Shown here one piece after another: positions 60,933-64,000 of a stretch of DNA of 64,000 bases. The notes below the pieces were generated by a model. That model did not search any database and had not been told where the DNA came from. It worked only from the letters and a program-made list of their open reading frames with translations. Both the position numbers and the translations under genes were made by a program. Every line of letters starts with the position of its first letter. Positions within the stretch are counted from its first letter, which is position 1. Origin of the DNA: Aldehydirespirator sp965203635 (GTDB taxonomy: Bacteria > Actinomycetota > Acidimicrobiia > Acidimicrobiales > Aldehydirespiratoraceae); assembly GCA_965203635.1 (NCBI GenBank), contig OZ241903.1, positions 744,001 through 808,000 of the forward strand. Reading direction: 5' to 3'.

Positions 60933-61187
60933 CTAACCCTGCCGGTCGGTCGGCGGCGGTGGAGCCTGCGGATCGACCAGGAACCCCGCCCTCGCCAACG
61001 CCAGAATCAACCCGTCCAGCTTCGCTTCGATCCGGTCGAATCGCGAGTTGGTGTCGTGATGGTCGGCTCGGGTCTCGGAACGGTACTCCTTGAGATCGGA
61101 ACGCAGCAGGTGGCAAGCACCGGCGAAGACACCAAGCAGGGCACTCACCACGATTCCGACGACGACTACGGTCATGACGGGATCCAC
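60933..61187 (-). CDS. MDP-type small membrane/coiled-coil protein (family member 3 of 4)
   Basis: 84 residues, the longest member: MDPVMTVVVVGIVVSALLGV, CHLLRSDLKEYRSETRADHH then NSRFDRIEAKLDGLILALAR, AGFLVDPQ. The extra 12-15 residues between the LLRSD motif and the coiled coil are hydrophilic with paired His. It follows the first tandem gene by 9 bases. Confidence 0.75.
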   Translation of the reverse strand: MDPVMTVVVVGIVVSALLGVFAGACHLLRSDLKEYRSETRADHHDTNSRFDRIEAKLDGLILALARAGFLVDPQAPPPPTDRQG

Positions 61188-61196
61188 GGCGCGGCT

Positions 61197-61421
61197 CTAG
61201 TTCTGCGGTTCCGAAGGAGACTGCGGGTCGACCAAGAAGCCCGCCCTGGCCAGCGCCAGGATCAGGCTGTCGACCTTCCCTTCAAGGCGGTCCATCCGTG
61301 TGTTGGTCTCGACGCGATGCTCCTTGAGGTCGGAGCGCAGGAGGTGGAAGGCGCTGGCGAACACACCCAGCAAAGCCGCCACCATGACGCCGATGAGGGT
61401 GGCGGCTATCGCAGGGTCCAT
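61197..61421 (-). CDS. MDP-type small membrane/coiled-coil protein (family member 2 of 4)
   Basis: 74 residues: MDPAIAATLIGVMVAALLGV, AFHLLRSDLKEHRVETNTRM, then DRLEGKVDSLILALARAGFL and a Ser/Pro-rich acidic tail. One membrane helix (about 5-27), a basic LLRSD connector and a heptad-like helix are visible. First of three genes read together on the minus strand, so the three probably make a mixed oligomer. TTTCATGA lies about 45 bases upstream, as in member 1. Function unknown. Confidence 0.78.
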   Translation of the reverse strand: MDPAIAATLIGVMVAALLGVFASAFHLLRSDLKEHRVETNTRMDRLEGKVDSLILALARAGFLVDPQSPSEPQN

Positions 61422-61465
61422 GCCGGCATGCTAATCCGCTCCAGCCACGGAAGCAACTCAAAAAA

Positions 61466-61473
61466 TCATGAAA
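61466..61473 (-). promoter_or_regulatory. TTTCATGA octamer upstream of the small-protein tandem
   Basis: On the minus strand TTTCATGA begins an AT-rich stretch about 45 bases before the first ATG. The same octamer precedes member 1 at 42465-42472 by 43-50 bases. The tract lies just outside the P450 stop (61478). Two occurrences only, so the sharing could be chance. Confidence 0.3.
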
Positions 61474-61477
61474 TAAC

Positions 61478-62662
61478 TCAAGACAGATCGAAGAGGACGG
61501 GCAGCGTCGCCGGGCCGCGGAAGGCGTAGCCGGCGATGGTGGGCGGCTCGGTGTCGGGGTCCAGGCGCAGGTTGGAGAGACGGTCGAGCACGGCGTTGAT
61601 CCCCACCTCGAGTTCCATGCGGGCCAGGTGCATGCCGAGGCACTGGTGCGGTCCGGTGCCGAAGGCCATGTGCTGCTGGGGCTCGCGATCCAGGTCCCAT
61701 TCGCCGGGGTCGGCCCATCGGGCCTCATCGCGTGACGCCGAGCCGTTGATCACCGAGACGGACGATCCGGCCGGCACCGGGCAGCCGTCGATCTCCGTGT
61801 CGGTCTCGGCGACCCGAGCCACCATCGTGACCGACGTCTCCCAGCGCAGGGTCTCCTCCACTGCGGCCGGCACCAGCGACCGGTCGGCCAGCACCCGGGC
61901 CATCGCCTCGGGACGCTCCAGCAGAACCAGCAGGCAGGACCCGAAGGCGCGGTAGGTGGTCTCGGCCCCGGCCGGCAGCAGCAGGCGCAGGAACCCGTAG
62001 ATCTTCTCGTCGGTGAGCCGGGCACCGTCGATCTCGGCGTGCACCAGCTCCGACAGCAGGTCGCCGGTGGGCTCGATCCGTCTGGCTTCCACCAAGGGCT
62101 CCAGGTAGTCGCGCATGGCCTGGGACGCGGCCCGTCCCTCCTCGGGGTACAGCGGCCCGTAGTTGATCCGCACGGCCCAGTCGTTGAACTGCTCGTGATC
62201 CTCCGTGGGCACGCCCACGATCCCGCAGATCACCTGCACCGGGAACCTGCTGGTGACCTGGGCCACCAGGTCGGCCCGGCCCGTCGGGGCTATGGCATCC
62301 AGCAGCGTCTCGATCACGGGCTCCACCAGCTCGCCCCGCCACCGCTCCAGCGTCGAGCGGCGGAAGGCGTAAGCAACCAGGTTGCGGTAGCGGCGATGCT
62401 CGTCGCCGTCGAGCCCGAGCATCAACTCCCCCATGTAGGGCCGCATGACCTCACCGTTGATCGACGCCGAGAACGAGCGCCAGTCCCGCAGCACGCGGTC
62501 GGCGTCGGCCCAGGTCGTGACCGTGAACCTCGGAAGCGCGGGATCCTCGGTGAAGCTGAACCCCTCCTCCCGGATGACGGGACAATGCCGGCGGGCATGG
62601 TCCCACTGGCCGTAAGGCTGAGCGGAGTCCCACTCGTCATAAGGAGGCGCCGAGTAGTCCAT
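61478..62662 (-). CDS. Cytochrome P450 (2)
   Basis: 394 residues. I-helix LLPAGAETTYRAFG, K-helix EETLRWETSV (ExxR), and heme loop AFGTGPHQCLGMHLARME with the Cys near 342. Soluble class I form, CYP-like of the sterol/terpenoid-hydroxylating branches. I use the ATG at 62662; a GTG at 62722 would overlap the CoA-transferase stop (GTGA) and is an alternative. It is tied to the CoA-transferase gene by position. Electron-transfer partners are absent. Confidence 0.92.
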   Translation of the reverse strand: MDYSAPPYDEWDSAQPYGQWDHARRHCPVIREEGFSFTEDPALPRFTVTTWADADRVLRDWRSFSASINGEVMRPYMGELMLGLDGDEHRRYRNLVAYAFRRSTLERWRGELVEPVIETLLDAIAPTGRADLVAQVTSRFPVQVICGIVGVPTEDHEQFNDWAVRINYGPLYPEEGRAASQAMRDYLEPLVEARRIEPTGDLLSELVHAEIDGARLTDEKIYGFLRLLLPAGAETTYRAFGSCLLVLLERPEAMARVLADRSLVPAAVEETLRWETSVTMVARVAETDTEIDGCPVPAGSSVSVINGSASRDEARWADPGEWDLDREPQQHMAFGTGPHQCLGMHLARMELEVGINAVLDRLSNLRLDPDTEPPTIAGYAFRGPATLPVLFDLS

Positions 62663-62718
62663 CTCGGTCCCCACGCCCCCGACCTCCACCTCGGCGCCCA
62701 CGCTGCGACCCTGGGGGC

Positions 62719-63933
62719 TCACAGGATGGCGCCGCGCGACTTGAGGTCGGCGATGTCGTCCCAGTCGATGCCGAGCTCGGCCAGCACCAGCTCGGTGTGC
62801 TCTCCCAGCTCCGGCGCCCGGTCCACTTCCACCGGGGTCTCGTCGAACTGGGCGGGGCTGGCCACGAGCTGAACCGGATTCCCGGCGCCGTCCTCCATGG
62901 CGGGCAGGTAGTTGTTGGCCACCACCTGGGGGTCGTCGTAGAGCTCGGCCAGGGTCTGGAACGGGGTCCACACCCCGTCGAAGTCGGCCAGTCGCTCCTT
63001 CCACTCGTCGAGGGTGCGTCCAGAGAAGGCTTCGTCGATGATGTCGATGCACTCCGGTCCGTTCATCGAGCGGGCCTCGGAGGTGTTGAACCGCTCGTCG
63101 TCCACCAGGATCGGCCGCTCCAAGCGGACCGCGAAGTCGTCCCAGTACCGGTCGCTCTGGAGCAGGATGAGGCTGATGTAGCGGTCGTCGGCGGTGCGGA
63201 ACACGCCCACCCCCGGATTGGGGTTCTTACGCCGGTCCCCCCGGGGCAGCGAGGTGAGCCCGAACAGCTTGGCCGCCACCACCAGCGGCGAGACCTGCCA
63301 GATTGCGGTGGCCAGCAGTGACACGTCGATCACGCTGGGCTGGCCGGTGCGCTCCCGCTTGAGCAGCGCCGCCGCGATGGCACCGGCCAGCGCCATGCCG
63401 CCCATCACGTCGCCGAAGGCCGGGGAGGGCTGGCCCTGGGGCCAGCCGGCCGCGTCCGGTGGGAACACCGCGGCCACCGCGCCCCGAGCCCAGAACGAGG
63501 CCCCATCGAAGCCGCCCTTCTCCGCGTCGGGACCGGCCGGACCCTGCCCGGTCCCCCGGGCGATGACGATGGACGGGTTGCGGGCCCGGATCGCCTCGTT
63601 GTCGATGCCCAGCCGGCGCCGCACCGGCTCCAGGTAGTTGGTGAGGAACACGTCGGCCGTCTCGACCAACTTCATCAGGGCTTCACGGCCGTCGGGGTGG
63701 GCGATGTTGAGTGCCACTGAGCGTTTCCCCCGGTTGGGCTGCTCGACCATGAAGTTCACGGTGCCGGCGGGGATCAGCCCGGAGGTGATCAGACCCCGCT
63801 GCGGGTCGCCGCCGGCCGGGTTCTCGACCTTGATGACGTCGGCGCCCCAGTCCACCAGCACCGACCCGCCCGAGGGAACGAACATCCAGGACGCGACCTC
63901 GACGACCCTGACACCCTCCAAGGGCCTCGACAT
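62719..63933 (-). CDS. CaiB/BaiF-family CoA transferase (class III)
   Basis: 404 residues. VEVASWMFVPSGGSVLVDWGADVIKVENP at the N-terminus is typical, with the catalytic Asp region ADVFLTNYLEPVRRRLGID and the GPSFWARG/FGDVMGG segment. It moves CoA between carboxylic acids and so activates an acid without ATP. The ATG at 63933 has GAGG suitably placed; a GTG at 63942 is an alternative. The P450 follows at once, and an amidohydrolase-like fragment precedes it. Confidence 0.9.
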   Translation of the reverse strand: MSRPLEGVRVVEVASWMFVPSGGSVLVDWGADVIKVENPAGGDPQRGLITSGLIPAGTVNFMVEQPNRGKRSVALNIAHPDGREALMKLVETADVFLTNYLEPVRRRLGIDNEAIRARNPSIVIARGTGQGPAGPDAEKGGFDGASFWARGAVAAVFPPDAAGWPQGQPSPAFGDVMGGMALAGAIAAALLKRERTGQPSVIDVSLLATAIWQVSPLVVAAKLFGLTSLPRGDRRKNPNPGVGVFRTADDRYISLILLQSDRYWDDFAVRLERPILVDDERFNTSEARSMNGPECIDIIDEAFSGRTLDEWKERLADFDGVWTPFQTLAELYDDPQVVANNYLPAMEDGAGNPVQLVASPAQFDETPVEVDRAPELGEHTELVLAELGIDWDDIADLKSRGAIL

Positions 63934-63960
63934 GTCCGACACCTCAGGCTCGCGACGCGG

Positions 63961-64000
63961 TCAGACCGCCAGCAGTTCCTTCAGGTTGCCGCCCATGATC
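63961..64000 (-). CDS. C-terminal end of an amidohydrolase-like protein (truncated by the window edge)
   Basis: The minus-strand frame ends IMGGNLKELLAV, stop. The I-GGN--LL ending is characteristic of ACMSD-type amidohydrolases such as those at 39841 and 41200. Only 12 codons are inside the window. It is 27 bases upstream of the CoA-transferase start, on the same strand. Confidence 0.5.
   Translation of the reverse strand, partial: IMGGNLKELLAV

Overview
The window is high-G+C DNA of bacterial type with dense genes, short intergenic gaps, many GTG starts and ATGA/GTGA stop-start overlaps. The gene content points to an actinobacterium: a SigK/RskA-like pair beside a fasciclin lipoprotein, many luciferase-like flavin (probably F420) oxidoreductases, two cytochromes P450, several acyl-CoA dehydrogenases, CaiB-type CoA transferase, DUF35-thiolase pairs and MDP-type small membrane proteins. 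The mix resembles Acidimicrobiia or another environmental actinobacterial lineage, but no rRNA or tRNA is present to confirm this.

Layout. 0.5-2.9 kb: a one-protein two-component system (GAF-PAS-kinase-receiver-winged helix). 3.3-6.1 kb: a BCCT osmolyte transporter followed by a membrane-anchored betaine-binding protein. 6.3-8.2 kb: a KASIII-type synthase and a frameshifted DUF1295 copy. 8.4-17.6 kb: envelope and surface proteins (beta-propeller-like lipoprotein, triple fasciclin lipoprotein with SigK/RskA-like regulators, LivK-like binding protein, CWB2-type wall protein, FN3 protein). 17.6-18.26 kb: a gene-poor strip with a TGTATACA repeat array and remnants of an RCC1 gene, an AapJ-type binding protein and an RskA tail. 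18.3-21.2 kb: an overlapping operon (PLP decarboxylase, shortened FAD oxidoreductase, intact DUF1295). 21.5-22.5 kb: an orphan Dam-type methylase of lower G+C. 22.4-27.0 kb: three LLM flavin oxidoreductases, an AhpD-like protein and a serine hydrolase. 27.1-32.5 kb: a glycine betaine-type ABC importer in which both the binding protein and the permease are doubled.

32.5-64 kb is mainly acyl-CoA and xenobiotic or lipid catabolism. A P450, an aminoglycoside-phosphotransferase-like kinase and an acyl-CoA dehydrogenase lie head to tail (resembling the 4-hydroxyacyl-CoA kinase/ACAD10-11 system), divergent from an acyl-CoA ligase and an amidohydrolase. Then come a sugar or hydroxy-acid block (FGGY kinase, 2-hydroxyacid dehydrogenase, class II aldolase), an enoyl-CoA hydratase and an MFS pump. 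A long minus-strand set follows, LivK, fused LivHM, LivG, LivF, Ltp2-like thiolase, DUF35 partner, thioesterase II and MFS, which looks like uptake plus side-chain degradation of a carboxylic acid. Paired acyl-CoA dehydrogenases, a second P450 and a CoA transferase close the window.

The most unusual items are: a family of four very small membrane/coiled-coil proteins (one at 42.5 kb, three in tandem at 60.7-61.4 kb); a binding protein coupled to a BCCT carrier; the doubled betaine importer; the helical-phase TGTATACA array; and a duplicated DUF1295 gene whose flanks carry scraps of neighbouring genes, recording the rearrangement that made it.
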